A DNA stretch of 64,000 bases from Eulemur rufifrons (lineage: Eukaryota; Chordata; Mammalia; Primates; Lemuridae): assembly GCF_041146395.1 (NCBI RefSeq), contig NC_090990.1, forward strand, positions 48,343,501 to 48,407,500, read 5' to 3'. Under the pieces are notes generated by a model that was not told the DNA's origin, did no database searches, and saw nothing but the letters and a program-made list of their open reading frames with translations. Positions within the stretch are counted from its first letter, which is position 1, and every line of letters begins with the position of its first letter. The position numbers and the translations under genes are program-made. This document shows positions 21,526 through 32,429 of this stretch, in pieces.

Positions 21526-22590
21526 TAATATTTGTTACTGATGTTATTTTCTCTGAGTCCTAGTGCAGATGGTTCAATTACTTATCATGGAGAATTGCTG
21601 TATTATCATTATTACAAGGTTGTAATTTTGCATTGACTTTATGTCTTTTGTATGATTTAATGAGTGACCTTAAAGAATCAATAGCTTTTAACTCCTCACA
21701 TTTTAACCTGTTTTTGAATCTTCTACTTTTAACATGGACATAAGTGTTATGGAGCTCTATTTATTATGGCCATGATCTATTTTTCAAACATCACTGAATC
21801 ACTTCTATTTTCTTTCTAAAGTTCCTTCCTCCCCTTCATTCTGCTAATAATGGTTAAGTAGTAGCCTTTTTATCCAGCACTAGTTAGATAGTTAATGTAA
21901 AAGGTCAGTTAAAATAGGGAGTGAAGAAATAGTGAAGAAATGAAATCAAGCATTTCATTTCATTTTAAATGCCCACTTGTACATTCATTTAGTCTCGTGG
22001 TGCTTGATCTGGGCTTTTCCTTTGAGCTGGGTCTGATGTTTGGAGGATGCTGTCTGCTCTCACTTGCACACCTTGCTTACAATACATCTTCTGTGCTATC
22101 CAGTTTTCTCTAAAGTGGATTAGAAATTTAAAGACACATGCAAATCACTTTAAATGGAGAACTCTTTTTAGATATTTATATTCCCCAACTGTTTATCCTT
22201 ATCTCACAGTTAATACAGTGACAATTGTTTTGGGGGGGAATTATTTTTATTCACCTTTCCAAAGAATTTGACTTAGTTTTTACAGAAGTAACAACTCTCT
22301 TTTCATACTCTTGTTTCATCGGTTAACATTCTGTAAAGTACATAATTTCTAAATGTGTGTGTGTGTGTGTGTGTGTAACTGTTATATAACTATATACTCA
22401 GCTTTGGGACCAAATCCCACTTATTCTTGTCAGAGTAAAACTTAAGAGGTGGAAGCAGTGTGTGGCTTGTCCTGGAGCACCCACAGAGCACCCAAAGTCA
22501 CCGCGTAGGACGCTTTATAGAGGGAATGGAGAGGACTGACTAATCCAATGAGTTAGTTATGTGGAGATTGGTTAAAAAAAAGTCTCCATT
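21526..22590. other. AT-rich, mostly unrecognised
   Basis: No secure transposon apart from the (TG)n at 22355. A 74-codon frame at 22047-22271 has no recognised domain. Confidence 0.4.
22355..22376 (+). repeat. (TG)n microsatellite
   Basis: About 11 TG units in an otherwise AT-rich stretch. Confidence 0.95.
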
Positions 22591-22815
22591 TATATTTGCA
22601 TGCTACTTTATAGTTATCAAAATACTTTCAATTGATGATCTCATTTAATTTTTATAACATTCATGAAATAGGCAAGGCAAGAACTTAGAGGTAAGAAAAT
22701 GGTTCATAGAAGTTGAATTGCGTGGAACATGAATAAGTAATTTCATTGAAGGTGCATTGGAACTAGAATTCAGATTTTTCAGAGTCTTAAGCCAGATCTC
22801 TATCCATTCTTCTCC
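22590..22815 (-). mobile_element. MIR SINE, antisense, diverged
   Basis: 'atgatctcatttaattttta' with 'caagaacttagaggtaagaa', 'cattggaactagaattcaga' and 'cttaagccagatctctatcc' keeps the order of an antisense MIR. Confidence 0.7.
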
Positions 22816-23015
22816 AGTGCCACTTTTTATGCTGTTTTTGAAAGCAGTGATGAGACTTTGGTTTTATTCAGATATATAATTTTCTTATGGCATTATGTTA
22901 ATGTCATAGGGCGTATAAGTAACAGTAACATACTGTGTATGTCACTGTTAGACATTGATGACCTCTAGCAATCTGCAAGCAAATAAACCGACAAATAAAA
23001 CTCCTCTCAGAGGAC

Positions 23016-23323
23016 CAGTGCTGTCCAATAAAATTATAATGTGAGCCACATATGTAATTTTAAATTTACCACTAGCCACATTAGAAAAGTAAAAAGAAAC
23101 CAGTGAAATTAATTTTATAATATATTTTCTTTAATCTTTGCTATTATTTTGGTGAGAATTAAATATCATCAGTTCAACATATAATTAATCTAAATTATTG
23201 AGATATTTTGTATTTTTTTTGCTAAATCTTCAAAATCAGGTGCGTGTTTTACGTTATGGCACAGCTCAGGTCAGGCTAGCCGTATTTCAGGTGCCTACTA
23301 GCCACATATATTGAGCAACGCAC
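23016..23323 (+). mobile_element. hAT-like MITE with 'CAGTGCTGTCCAATA' end
   Basis: Starts 'cagtgctgtccaataaaatt', continues 'tgtgagccacatatgtaatt' and 'ttaccactagccacattaga', and ends 'gccacatatattgagcaacg'+'cac', the decayed inverse of the start. Eight-base flanks 'cagaggac' and 'ctctggac' agree at 5 of 8 positions, compatible with an old hAT target duplication. Confidence 0.75.
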
Positions 23324-23567
23324 CTCTGGACTTTGAGGAAATTAATTTTAACAAATGCAGGAATGCGCACACTTGAGATCAAAACCTCAAATACTTTGGG
23401 GTCATTTAATTTAGAGACAAATAGTTCGGCAGACTTCAGTAGCTTATAATAATGCCCCCAAATAATTGAAAATAAGATGAAATTATGCTGTATTTAACAG
23501 GGTAGAGTAGGATGTGAAGTATATTAATACATATTTAGAAAATTCTCCATCACACATATTTTTTAAA

Positions 23568-24390
23568 AAAGGTTTGACATATTACCCAGCAATTGTACTC
23601 CTGGACATTTGTCCCAAAGAAATGAAAACTTATGTCCACACAAAAGCCTGTAGACAATAGTTCATGTTCGTAGCAGCTTTATTTGTCATAGCCAAAAACT
23701 GGAGACAGCCCAAATGTCCTTCAGTAGGTGAATGGTTAAGCAAACTGTGCTACATCCATACCCTAGAATACTAATCTACAGTAAAGAGAAATGAACTATT
23801 GATACACTCAACAACTTGGATGGGTCTGAAGGGAATTATGCTGAGTGAACAAAAACTCAACAAAACTCAGTAAAAATAACTTTTTACTCAATAAAAAATA
23901 GTGACATTAAAAAGATGTAACCTTTTGAGATTATGCTGAGTAATCTCAAAAGGTTAGGTTTATAAAAACATTCCCCAAATAACAAAATTAAAGAGCTAGA
24001 GAACAGATTACTGGTTGCCAGGGTTGGGGCCAGGGGGTTGAGGGGGTGGGGAGGTGTCCGGGACCGAGGTGACTGCCGCTCTATAGGGGGCGCACAAAGC
24101 ACCCCTGTGGTGTTGGAGGAATTCCCTATCGTGGCTGTAATGGTGGTTCCTTGAATCTACCTGTGATAAAGTTGCGCAGAACTATATAGACACACATGAA
24201 TACATGTTGAACCGGTCAAATCTGAGTAAGGCCTGTGGAAGTACCAATGTTGATGTCCTGATTTTCCTGTTGTATTATAGTTACGTAAGATGTTACCAAG
24301 TGGGCAAAACTGGGGGAAGGGCACAGGAGACCTCTCTTTGCTATTTTTGCAACTTCCTCTGAATCTATAATTATTTCAAACAAAAAAACA
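23568..24390 (+). mobile_element. L1M LINE 3' end
   Basis: 'cccagcaattgtactcctgg', 'atgaaaacttatgtccacac', 'caaatgtccttcagtaggtg', 'actacatccat'-like and 'actggttgccagggttgggg' are the usual milestones of old L1 3' ends. It is 5'-truncated. Near 23850-23960 it is locally rearranged (see the hairpin entry). Confidence 0.88.
23918..23956. repeat. Perfect 16-bp inverted repeat, 7-nt loop
   Basis: Arms 23918-23933 ('taaccttttgagatta') and 23941-23956 are exact reverse complements around the loop 'tgctgag'. They sit inside the old L1M, where no inverted repeat is expected. The loop region repeats 'ttatgctgagt' from about 80 bp upstream (23837). Confidence 0.95.
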
Positions 24391-25080
24391 GTTTGGTGCT
24401 TGAGCGGATGTTCTATTACTTGAAAAGCCTCCTTCCCAGGACTCCACAGTGAAGAACCCCCGTGGGCTGAATCCATGAGGGCGCAGCACGTAGACGTGTG
24501 TTCAGGCCTGCCTTTTCTGCAAGCTCGGGGCTGGCTTCACCTCAGTGCAGAGGGGAACGGTTGTGGCCTAGCTGCAAACTCTCCCCACAGTGAGCAGGCA
24601 CCCCTGTATCGAGTCCTCCAGTGGCGTTCTTGTGCTGGCCGTCTCCTAAGGTCACTGCAGTGAACGCCCTGAGGTGCCCTTGGACTGTTTGACCCTGCCT
24701 AGGGAATGCCGGAGCCTGACATCTTGTCGCTTGCTCTTCACATTTTCATATTAATGTGTCACCGGCTTTCAGCAGTTGCTTCTCAGTAATGCGTTTAGTC
24801 CCTGGTGAGCATTCCACAGCCAGATGAACTTTAATCCCTGAATGCTCTGAAAGGGAGGGTTCGTTCTCCTCTTTTGAAGATTCTACTCCCCTATAAGAAA
24901 AGTGCATGATTTAATTAATGGATGAAAGAAGAGGGCCCAAACGGAGCCAGGAAAGAGTCAGCAGCATTGCCACCCACCTGCAGACACACAATGAGATAAA
25001 AGCAGCACCTGATGGGGAGGGGAAGGATCCCGGAGGGAGAGGGACAGGCTTTGCCTCGATTGTAGCCCAGAGTTGGGAAG
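24391..25080. other. No recognised feature
   Basis: About 690 bp of unique-looking sequence, mildly CpG-containing at 24470-24640. Frames of 62-92 codons carry no domain. Confidence 0.4.
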
Positions 25081-25084
25081 CCCA

Positions 25085-25290
25085 TGCTCCAGACCCAGCT
25101 CAGCCAATGATGCAGGGTGATCTTGAGGCTCAGCCTCTGCAGAATTCGGTTTCCCAACCTTTTAAAATGGAGATGATAATATAGATCCTCCATGTCTCCA
25201 GAAATGTGTAGATAACAGAAAGAGGAAGAGGGTAAAGTCCCTTAAAAATTGTAAAATGCCCTACAGTGCAGTTTTTTATGATTGCTAATA
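25085..25290 (+). mobile_element. MIR SINE, sense, diverged
   Basis: 'catgctccagacccagctca' (head), 'cggtttcccaaccttttaaa' with 'atggagatgataatatagat', and 'taaaaattgtaaaatgccct'. The tRNA-related half is weak. Confidence 0.6.
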
Positions 25291-26060
25291 ATGCCTTACC
25301 TAGAAGGAAACTGACAAGCCAGATTAAGAGAGGAAAGATGGGGAGATGCAGAACTCTGTTCTTGTTTCTTCTAAAAAAGCAAAAAAAGATGACCTCTTGG
25401 TAAAGAGTAGTAGCTTGACCTGTCTTATCATGATAATAAAATTATAGTGGGGACTGTCCAATCATCCACTTGGGATCCAAGCAACCAATGTATAAGATGC
25501 TTCATTAAAATGAGTGCTCCTTGGCTGTGTAAGTAAGGCACAATTTTACTGCTCTTTTGGAGATTTATAATGAACACATTAAAATTTTGGAAAAACCCTG
25601 CAACAATGGGTTTGACTTTGTTTAGTCCAGTAATTCCTCAGTTTATTATCTATGGCCCCCACCCCCCACCCCCTGACTTTCTCTTAACTTTTTACATAGC
25701 CTGGTTAAGTCCCTTGGAACTAGCATACTGCTCAGCAAAATTTTGGACTGAGTTCTTGGGGTTTTGTTGTTAGCTTGTTTGTGCGTTTCACACAATTTAA
25801 ATTTTGTAAATAATTTAGTTTTTTTTCTTTTTGCTTTTATCTCAAGGAGACTCAGGGGAAATTTGTAATTTAGGGTTAGTTTCCATTTAGAATATTGTGA
25901 CTTTTGTGTCTTTGTACTGTTTTCCTAGTTTTTTTTTTCCTCGTCTTGTTGGTAGATTCACTGGCTCTGACTCAAAAATTCTTGTTACTATATTGTTTGT
26001 TGTATTGTAAGTCACTTGAAAATCTCTCTGGATTGAGATGGGCTATGAATATAGACACAG
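25291..26060. other. AT-rich, mostly unrecognised
   Basis: 25595-25710 ('caatgggtttgactttgttt') may be a decayed MITE. The rest is T-rich without a recognised element. Frames of 67 and 82 codons are not supported. Confidence 0.35.
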
Positions 26061-26064
26061 AAAC

Positions 26065-26215
26065 AAAAACAAAACAAAAAAATGACAGTAACAACTCTCT
26101 TTTGAGGGCCTATAATTTGTCAGGCACTGTACTGGATCCTTTGCATAAATGACTTCTTCCTTAATTTGCTCAGGGTATTCCTCACTTTTATCCTAGGAGG
26201 TTTTAGATCTTGGGG
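26065..26215 (-). mobile_element. MIR SINE 3' part, antisense
   Basis: 'tataatttgtcaggcactgt' with 'actggatcctttgcataaat' and 'tcacttttatcctaggaggt'. The conserved core is partly deleted. Confidence 0.6.
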
Positions 26216-26224
26216 TTCCAATTT

Positions 26225-26310
26225 AGTTTCTCAGAATCTTATGCCTGGGAGGGACTTTTGAGAGCATCTGACCCTAAGAAATAACCTTGAGGGAGATGAA
26301 AGTCTAAACC
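26225..26310 (+). mobile_element. Ancient 'TTGGAAGGGACCTTAGA' repeat fragment
   Basis: 'cagaatcttatgcctgggag' with 'ggacttttgagagcatctga' matches an old mammalian repeat also present twice at 60840-61095. Family name not certain. Confidence 0.45.
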
Positions 26311-26639
26311 AGCCAGGACAGATGGTCTTCTGAGGCTCTCCATGGCAACCTGCAGCTAATCTCTGCCCTTCTGCCACTTCTGGGAAAATTGCTTTGGGGA
26401 AATGCTGTTTTAACTGGGACCATGAAATCACTAATGATGGGTGAGGTGGGGGTGGCTGGCTTGTGTTTGGAAAATAAAGGTTCAGTGCCTGTCTCTCTTG
26501 GGGGAGCAGCAGCTGTATGCTGGGATTACCTAGGACAATTTCTGCCTGCTGAAGGAAGGGGGCAATGCCTTCCAACACTCGGCTGGGCTAAGCAGGGGTC
26601 TCCCGTGTGCTGACCTTTTGCTAGCATCGGTCTTCTAGT

Positions 26640-27140
26640 TGCCCTGCCTTCACCTATCCCAGCATCTCACCTAAGATCTGTCCTGCTAGCATGAGTCACC
26701 CGATGTCATTCTTCCTCATCCAGAGCCATTTCTGGCTCTACTGGGCTTCAGAGAGCTTTCCCTGACTTGGCTATGGGCTTTGCAATTTTTTGTTGTTTCA
26801 TCTTTCCATGCATATATCCCATCTTGTTTCCTTGTCTAGACTGGGCACTCCTGAAGGCAGGGATGATGCCCTATCCTTGGTTGTTTCCCAAGTCCCAGTT
26901 TAGTACCAGGTGCGTATTGGTCCCAGGAGGACTATTTGCCATTGCTCCTGATTGGCATCAATAACTATTGGCTAAATGGCAATACAATGCAGGGATCTGT
27001 GGTGGTCTCTGGTGATGCAAAGGTGCATGGACACTTTTCACCTTGTAATAATAACTCTGAGCTTCTTGAGGGGAGAGACTAAGATTTATTCATCTCTGTC
27101 CCCAGGACATAGCACAGTGCCTGGCATATAGAAGTGTGGC
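26640..27140 (+). mobile_element. L2 LINE 3' region, interrupted
   Basis: 'agagctttccctgacttggc', 'ttccttgtctagactgggca', 'ctcctgaaggcagggatgat' mark the L2 3' UTR. 27045-27140 repeats the theme with 'gcttcttgaggggagagact', 'catctctgtccccaggacat' and 'agcacagtgcctggcatata', so two L2 tails lie in line. Confidence 0.8.
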
Positions 27141-27202
27141 AGAGGCTGCTACTTGCTCTTCCCAGTGTTATTGTTGTTAGTAGTAGTAGTCACAGTAGTT
27201 CT

Positions 27203-27290
27203 CCTCCTCCTCTCTTCCCTCCTCTTCTTCCTCTTCCTTCAATACCTCCTCTCCTTTTTTTCTTCCTCCTCCTCCTCCTTCTTCTGTAGT
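27203..27290 (+). repeat. Pyrimidine-rich tract
   Basis: Almost pure C/T over about 85 bases ('ctcctcctcctctcttccct' and similar), broken only by a short 'caata'. The adjacent 'ttagtagtagtagtca' is a (TAG)n scrap. A chance 128-codon minus-strand frame rich in Glu arises from it and is not a gene. Confidence 0.9.
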
Positions 27291-27294
27291 AATA

Positions 27295-27715
27295 GGAGCT
27301 TTAGCTGGGTACATTTCCCAGCCTTCCTTGCAGCTGAATATGGTCATGTGAAGTTCTGGCCAAAGGGACATGACATGAGCAGGTGTGTGATAAGCGTAAC
27401 TTCCAAGTTGTGCTTCTAAAAGGAAGGCAGTGAGCCATCTCCTATTTTTTCTTCTTCTCTCGGGCTGGAGTGCAGATGAGCCATCTTTAACCATATGAGT
27501 AAAGGTGACACTTTGGGGATGGCAGAGCGACAAAATGGAGAGAGCCTGGGTCTTCATCATCATTGAGCTGTCATTGGGACCCTGGACTGAATACCTGAAC
27601 TATTTTTAATCTGTAAAAAAAACTTTTACATGAGGACAAATATAATTCTATCTTGTTTAAGCTTTTGTATCTTTGGGTTTCTTTTTATAGTATTATAGTT
27701 TAGTCTGTGTTCTAA
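27295..27715 (+). mobile_element. Ancient LTR/MER-like repeat, copy B
   Basis: 'gctgggtacatttcccagcc', 'ggtcatgtgaagttctggcc', 'gtaacttccaagttgtgctt', 'agagcctgggtcttcatcat' and a 3' end 'tctatcttgtttaagctttt' run parallel to the copy at 1855-2265 and are better preserved. Confidence 0.65.
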
Positions 27716-28385
27716 TTAATTCGGGAAGTGTTAGTAAATGTCTGTTAAATGGATGAATGAATTTCTGCCTCACCTTACTATCTTTTAGCTTTAATGGTAG
27801 TCAGCACACACATTTACATTGGGAAAGGGAGTCTCCCAAGTGACTTTTACCTGTATTTTATTGGCCAGAACTGTGTTGTGTGGGTCTCTCTAGCTGCAAG
27901 AGGCTGCGAATTAGTTTCATTTTCCAGGTTCTATAGTTGAGGAAAACAGAAAAGGGATAGGAAAGGGGAGGAATGAGTGAACCAATCTATAGTGCCTGTC
28001 AGCAGTCATATGTAGGAAAACTAGCTTTGATTTATGTTTTTGTTTTTTCTTAAAGAATATAAGCCACCTACTTGAGTATTGCCAAGAAGAGCTGTAGTTC
28101 TTATCCCAGTTGAGCCAGATTCTGGGAAGATAAGATGTTTTCAAAAGAATATAGATAATTATCAGTAGGGACCCTGGGGCTAGATGTAGTCATCTTGTCA
28201 CACAACTTGATCCATGGCCACCTGGAACTGACTACAAGGGGATGTTGATTCTGAGACCACCTGCTGCTTCATGGTCTTAAGTACTTTCTTTGGGGCCATA
28301 GCCAATTCCAGGCAGGGCGTAGCTATCCTGGAGTCTGCAGGTGATCTGGAAAAGGTAGTGTCAGGGCAGTCAGAAACCTCCAGCA
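27716..28385. other. Mostly unrecognised
   Basis: 27725-27775 ('tctgttaaatggatgaatga') is a LINE tail scrap. The rest is unique. A 140-codon minus-strand frame (28198-28620) overlaps the ancient repeat at 28390 and has no domain, so it is not called. Confidence 0.4.
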
Positions 28386-28389
28386 AATA

Positions 28390-28490
28390 CTTATTAAGTA
28401 CTTCTGTGTATGAGCCAAACTGGGTACCGGGGATGCATAAATGAGCTCTCTGCCCCGAAGAGGGAGATGGAGAGGTAAACCAGTGAGGGC
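28390..28490 (+). mobile_element. Ancient repeat, 'TTTATTGAG...' type
   Basis: 'ttattaagtacttctgtgta' with 'gggtaccggggatgcataaa' and 'tgagctctctgcccc'. Confidence 0.5.
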
Positions 28491-29630
28491 TCCACAGTGT
28501 GACAACTGCCATGTAGAATGTCTGTGGTAAGTTTGGGAACAAAGGGGTAGCACAAGACAGAACATCTTCCAGGAAGAGCAGCAGGAGGGAGGTTCCTTGA
28601 GTGGAAGCCTCTATTTTCATAGCTGAAGAGATTCTAAGACAATGTGTCTGAAATACCTAGTCTGCTTGCAAATTATGTTTGAATTAGCATCTTGTGTATG
28701 GTATATGCATTGCATTTGTTCCTCTGGGGAATAGAGAGTTTCAAAAGAGCCTAGCACTGAGGAACTGCCCTTATCTGTGTCGAGGGAAGATGCTTAAAAC
28801 AACTTGAGTTCATTTCTGGTATGGCACCTACTCAGAGGGACTGCGGGCGGGTCAGATTTCATCAAATGAGTCTCTCTCCTTTTGATGGAAGAAAGAAAGC
28901 TGCTTATGAGCATATGTCACTTCAGGCAGTGGGTATCTGTGTAAGAAAATCTTCATAAACTAAAAATCATCTTCTATATCTTTCCGAAGTCAAAAATACT
29001 TTGGACATTTAACCTTTCAGATTTTCGATTTTCTTAAAGCAAGGCACACGAGAAGCTCAAAGAAGGTGCTCTGAGATGCTGACAAAGAAGGTACACAGAG
29101 TTCAATTCTGGCAAACTCATTTTACAGGAGAAATTTCATAAAACAAAGAAATGCATCAGTGGTTTAAATTGCCAGCCCTTGGATTCCAATACTATACAGG
29201 CAGGCAACTTGCCCAGGTTCCAGGTGTTCGTGTAGAGGAAGGAAAAACATTGTTCTGCTCAGAAAGAATGTATTCAAGCAAGAAACTAGAAACCTATTTT
29301 GAGAATTTAGTGCATATGTTCATTTTATAGGTGTGCTGGGAAATTATCAGCAGGTGAGTGGATTTGGTCACAGACCCTTTGGGTTGATTTGGGGAAAGAA
29401 CGTTGCTTCTTAGGAAACCAGAGAAGTCAAGAGATACTTTTAGGAACATTCTAAAGCTTTCTCTTTTCTCTTTTTTGTAGATGCCTTCCAAATTGTCTAG
29501 CCCTGAATCTCTTATGTGCCTTAGGGAATCACAGGGAAGTAGGAGACGTGCTGCGTGTCTTCACTGAACCACATGTCCAGACCCAGTGCTGAGGTCTGGA
29601 TATGAAAAGACACAGTTCATCCTTTAAAGA
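28491..29630. other. No recognised feature
   Basis: About 1.1 kb, unique-looking and AT-moderate. No gene, no clear repeat. Confidence 0.4.
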
Positions 29631-29634
29631 GCAG

Positions 29635-30005
29635 ATAGATGGGAAGGGGACAAATACATATAATCTAAATCATGTAATGCAGTGTCATAAATGGTATGAA
29701 GTGTTGTGGTTTTGGAGAAAAGGGACTGATTAGCTGCCTTGAGGACATCAGAGAAGGCTTCACAGAAAAGATGGTATTTGAGCTGCATATTGAAGGGTCT
29801 TGAAGGTGACTGCCAGGAAGAGGAGGAGGAAAGGGCAGACCAGGTGGAGGGATCTGCATATGCAAAGGTATGCAGGTGGGAAACAGGTGGTGCCTCTGCG
29901 GGGTGGCTAGTAGTTCATTTAGCTGGAGCAAGGGTTTTGGGGGGAACCCATAGAGGCTATTTTGGGAAATAATGCTGGACCACAAATGGCTTGATGTGCT
30001 TGCTA
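29635..30005 (+). mobile_element. Ancient repeat, extended copy
   Basis: 'cagagaaggcttcacagaaa', 'agatggtatttgagctgcat', 'attgaagggtcttgaaggtg', 'tctgcatatgcaaaggtatg', 'accacaaatggcttgatgtg' are the 3' milestones of the extended ancient repeat (compare 2395 and 47195). A 77-codon frame on the plus strand is by chance. Confidence 0.6.
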
Positions 30006-30633
30006 GTCTACAGATTCTAAACTTAATCTTTTAGGAAGTAAATAACCTCTCTGTAGGAAAATAATTGCAAATGATAGAGAAAGACATGCTTGCCGAAAAG
30101 GCCAGAACTCCTGAATGTGGATCCCAGGGACTCACATGGACTATCTGGTCTCTCCTTGGTTCCACTGGGGTGTCAGAAACCTGAACTGTGTGTCTGGAAA
30201 CTGACCCTAAGAGAGACAGGAAGTGCCGAGAGGCTACAGAACCAATGAACTGTAGAAAACTATGGGGTTGAGGTTAATATATAATTTGCTTTAACTTGGA
30301 TGGATATGGGCTGGGGAGAGGGGCAAAAAGATAAGTCCATACTCATCTGATTATAATAATTGTGTGCTCTGAGCACCTTTTCCTTTAAAGTGGGCTGCAC
30401 ATGGAAAGACATGAACACCCTTTACACGGCCGGGGCAGTGCAGGAAAAGCCCAGATTCAGAGTGGCCAGGAGCTAAGCTGCCTGTGCTGGACACCCCCTG
30501 AATGGAGAGGAGTTAATGATCAATGCCCCTAAAATTGTCAAGCAATTAACTGTGAGAAATCGAGCCAGCTGTTTAGGTTACTTTTATTTTTATTTATTTA
30601 TTTTTTTAGGTTACTTTTAAAATCAAGATTTTG
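30006..30633. other. No recognised feature
   Basis: Unique-looking. A short (TTTA)n scrap at 30585-30606 precedes the Alu monomer. Confidence 0.45.
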
Positions 30634-30810
30634 GCAGGGCAAGGTGGCTCATGCCTATGATCTCAGTACATGGGGAGGTTTGAGGTGGGAAGATCCCTTG
30701 AGCCCAGGAGTTCAAGGTTGCAGTGAGCTGTGATGATACCACTGCACTCCTCCCTGGGTGACACAGTGAGACCCTGTCTCAAAAAAAAAAAAAAAGATAA
30801 ATAAATGAAT
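30634..30810 (+). mobile_element. Free left Alu monomer (FLAM-like)
   Basis: A single monomer, about 150 bp: 'agggcaaggtggctcatgcc', 'agatcccttgagcccaggag', 'ttcaaggttgcagtgagctg', 'gtgacacagtgagaccctgt', then A15 and an 'aataaatgaat' tail. There is no right arm. Flanked by the 15-bp duplication 'aaaatcaagattttg' (30619) and 'aaaatcaaggttttg' (30811), one mismatch. Confidence 0.92.
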
Positions 30811-30949
30811 AAAATCAAGGTTTTGTGTCTCCTCATGGGAGTGAGTTGTTACAAACCCCATTTGGCCAAGGAGATGCTGGTGGTCTATCTTTTTGCCCAA
30901 ACCCTGCAGGCTTCTGTGGGCAGAAGCTTCTGGTAGAACTTACAGGGAA

Positions 30950-31130
30950 ACCTCTCCCTCCATCTGGAAAGGGACACTATGGTATAATAGGAAGGACCAT
31001 GTTCTTCAGGACTGGAGGTGTGTTTCTAACCCCAGTTCTGCTAGTTCCCTGGTGAACAGGGACACAGAACGACACTTCTTTGGGGTGCAGTCTCCTCATC
31101 TGTGAGGTGACGGCCTTAGAGACGCAAGGT
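30950..31130 (+). mobile_element. MIR SINE, sense
   Basis: 'actatggtataataggaagg' (head), 'ctaaccccagttctgctagt', 'agtctcctcatctgtgaggt'. The 3' half is lost. Confidence 0.75.
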
Positions 31131-31358
31131 TTCTTATGACGCTGACAAGCGAAGGTTCTGTTCACCTTTCTGGTGTGTTTTGGATTCTCGTCTGTACTCA
31201 CTGAGTGACACATGATCTAGAAAGTCTGGCTGGCTCAGGCAGTGCATGTGGGAAGAAGAGTGGCCTCACTTTTGGCTCTGCCTCCTTAGGTCCAGGTTAG
31301 GATCAATTCTAATAAGCTAACGAAGGCTTTTGGGAAATAAAACCAGAGTCTTTTAGAT

Positions 31359-31582
31359 CAGGAGTTGGCAGACTAAGGCCTGCAGGCCAAATCTGACCTG
31401 GAGCCTGATTTTGCAAATAAAGTTCTGTTGGAATGTGTCCACACGCAATCATTCACACGTTGTTCATGACTGCCGCCGTGCTACAATGCCAGAGTTGAGT
31501 AGTTGCAACGGAGACCATATGGCCTGCAAAGGCAAAAATATTTACTGTCTGGCCCTTTATAGAAGCATTTTGATGACCCCCA
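31359..31582 (+). mobile_element. hAT MITE, 'CAGGGGTNGGCAAAC' family, with 8-bp duplication
   Basis: Starts 'caggagttggcagactaagg' and passes 'gcaaataaagttctgttgga', 'cagagttgagtagttgcaac' and 'aaaatatttactgtctggcc' to 'ttttgatgaccccca'. Flanks 'ttttagat' (31351-31358) and 'ttctagat' (31583-31590) agree at 7 of 8 bases, fitting hAT. Non-coding. A 77-codon frame here is a shadow. Confidence 0.9.
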
Positions 31583-31589
31583 TTCTAGA

Positions 31590-31668
31590 TCATAAACTCT
31601 GGGAGTGCCGGAGACATCAAAGGTGCTCAATAAGTTTTGGTTGAATGAATGAATGAATGGATGGATGG
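31590..31668 (+). mobile_element. L2 tail with (GAAT)n/(GGAT)n end
   Basis: 'agatcataaactctgggagt', then 'aaaggtgctcaataagtttt' and 'ggttgaatgaatgaatgaat' running into 'ggatggatggac'. Typical L2 terminus with an expanded tail. Confidence 0.8.
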
Positions 31669-31839
31669 ACAGGAAATCTGAATTTATTTAATATATGTAA
31701 TTTGGAAACCAACTTTTTGTGACACACTTCAGGTCCCAGGGTCCCTCTAAATAAAATAAGAACGGTGGTACTTATGAAATAGGCATTACTTATGAGGATT
31801 ACGTCCCATAATACAACTTCGAGTGTTTAAAATGCTATT

Positions 31840-32100
31840 AAAAATATAACTACCATCTATGAAGCTTTATATGTGTCGAGCAGTCTATTAAGTACTTTAT
31901 TTTTATTACCTCATTTAGTCCTCACAGCCACCCACTGTGAGGGAGAAATTATTGACCCTGGTTTATAGATGAAGGAACCGGGCCCAGAGAGGCTAAGTCA
32001 TTTGTAGAGGTCACACAGCTGGTTAGGGGTTGAGCTAGGAGTCCAACCCAGTGTGTCTGGTTCCAAAGCCTTTCCACTGCCTCTGAGTGCTGTTAAGTGC
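31840..32100 (-). mobile_element. MIR SINE, antisense, near full length
   Basis: 'accatctatgaagctttata', 'tacctcatttagtcctcaca', 'gatgaaggaaccgggcccag', 'gtcacacagctggttagggg', 'gagctaggagtccaacccag'. Complete antisense order. Confidence 0.93.
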
Positions 32101-32425
32101 GCCTGGCCCCCTGTTTAAATAAGAGAGGCAGATATTAATCTTGAGGGGGAGTCTAAAGATGCAAAATAGTAAAATGAAAAAAGAAAAAAGATTGGTTCTG
32201 AAATCTTTCTAACCGTTTACATAATTTAAAAAACTATGAAGTTACTCATCATTAAAAACATACTTTAAAAAATTCTCCTCCTTAAAATTCATCTCAGTTG
32301 TGCTTTATGGGAAAAGCCAAATGAAGATACATGTTTTTCTTTTGGAAAGACAAATTTGGGTAAGTTTTAGGAAGTTGGAGAATTTTCATTTGTTTAGCAA
32401 TAGTGTATGTAACAGTAATGTGCAT
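32101..32425. other. No recognised feature
   Basis: AT-rich. No repeat or gene recognised. Confidence 0.4.
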
Positions 32426-32429
32426 TTAA

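Noticed and set aside
27177..27563. 128-codon minus-strand frame rich in Glu and Lys
   Set aside because: The composition comes from the pyrimidine tract at 27203-27290 and the frame enters an old repeat.
28198..28620. 140-codon minus-strand frame
   Set aside because: It overlaps the repeat at 28390-28490 and has no recognisable domain.
30585..30610. Separate retrotransposon tail
   Set aside because: The (TTTA) and T-rich run lies upstream of the Alu monomer's target duplicate and has no body attached.
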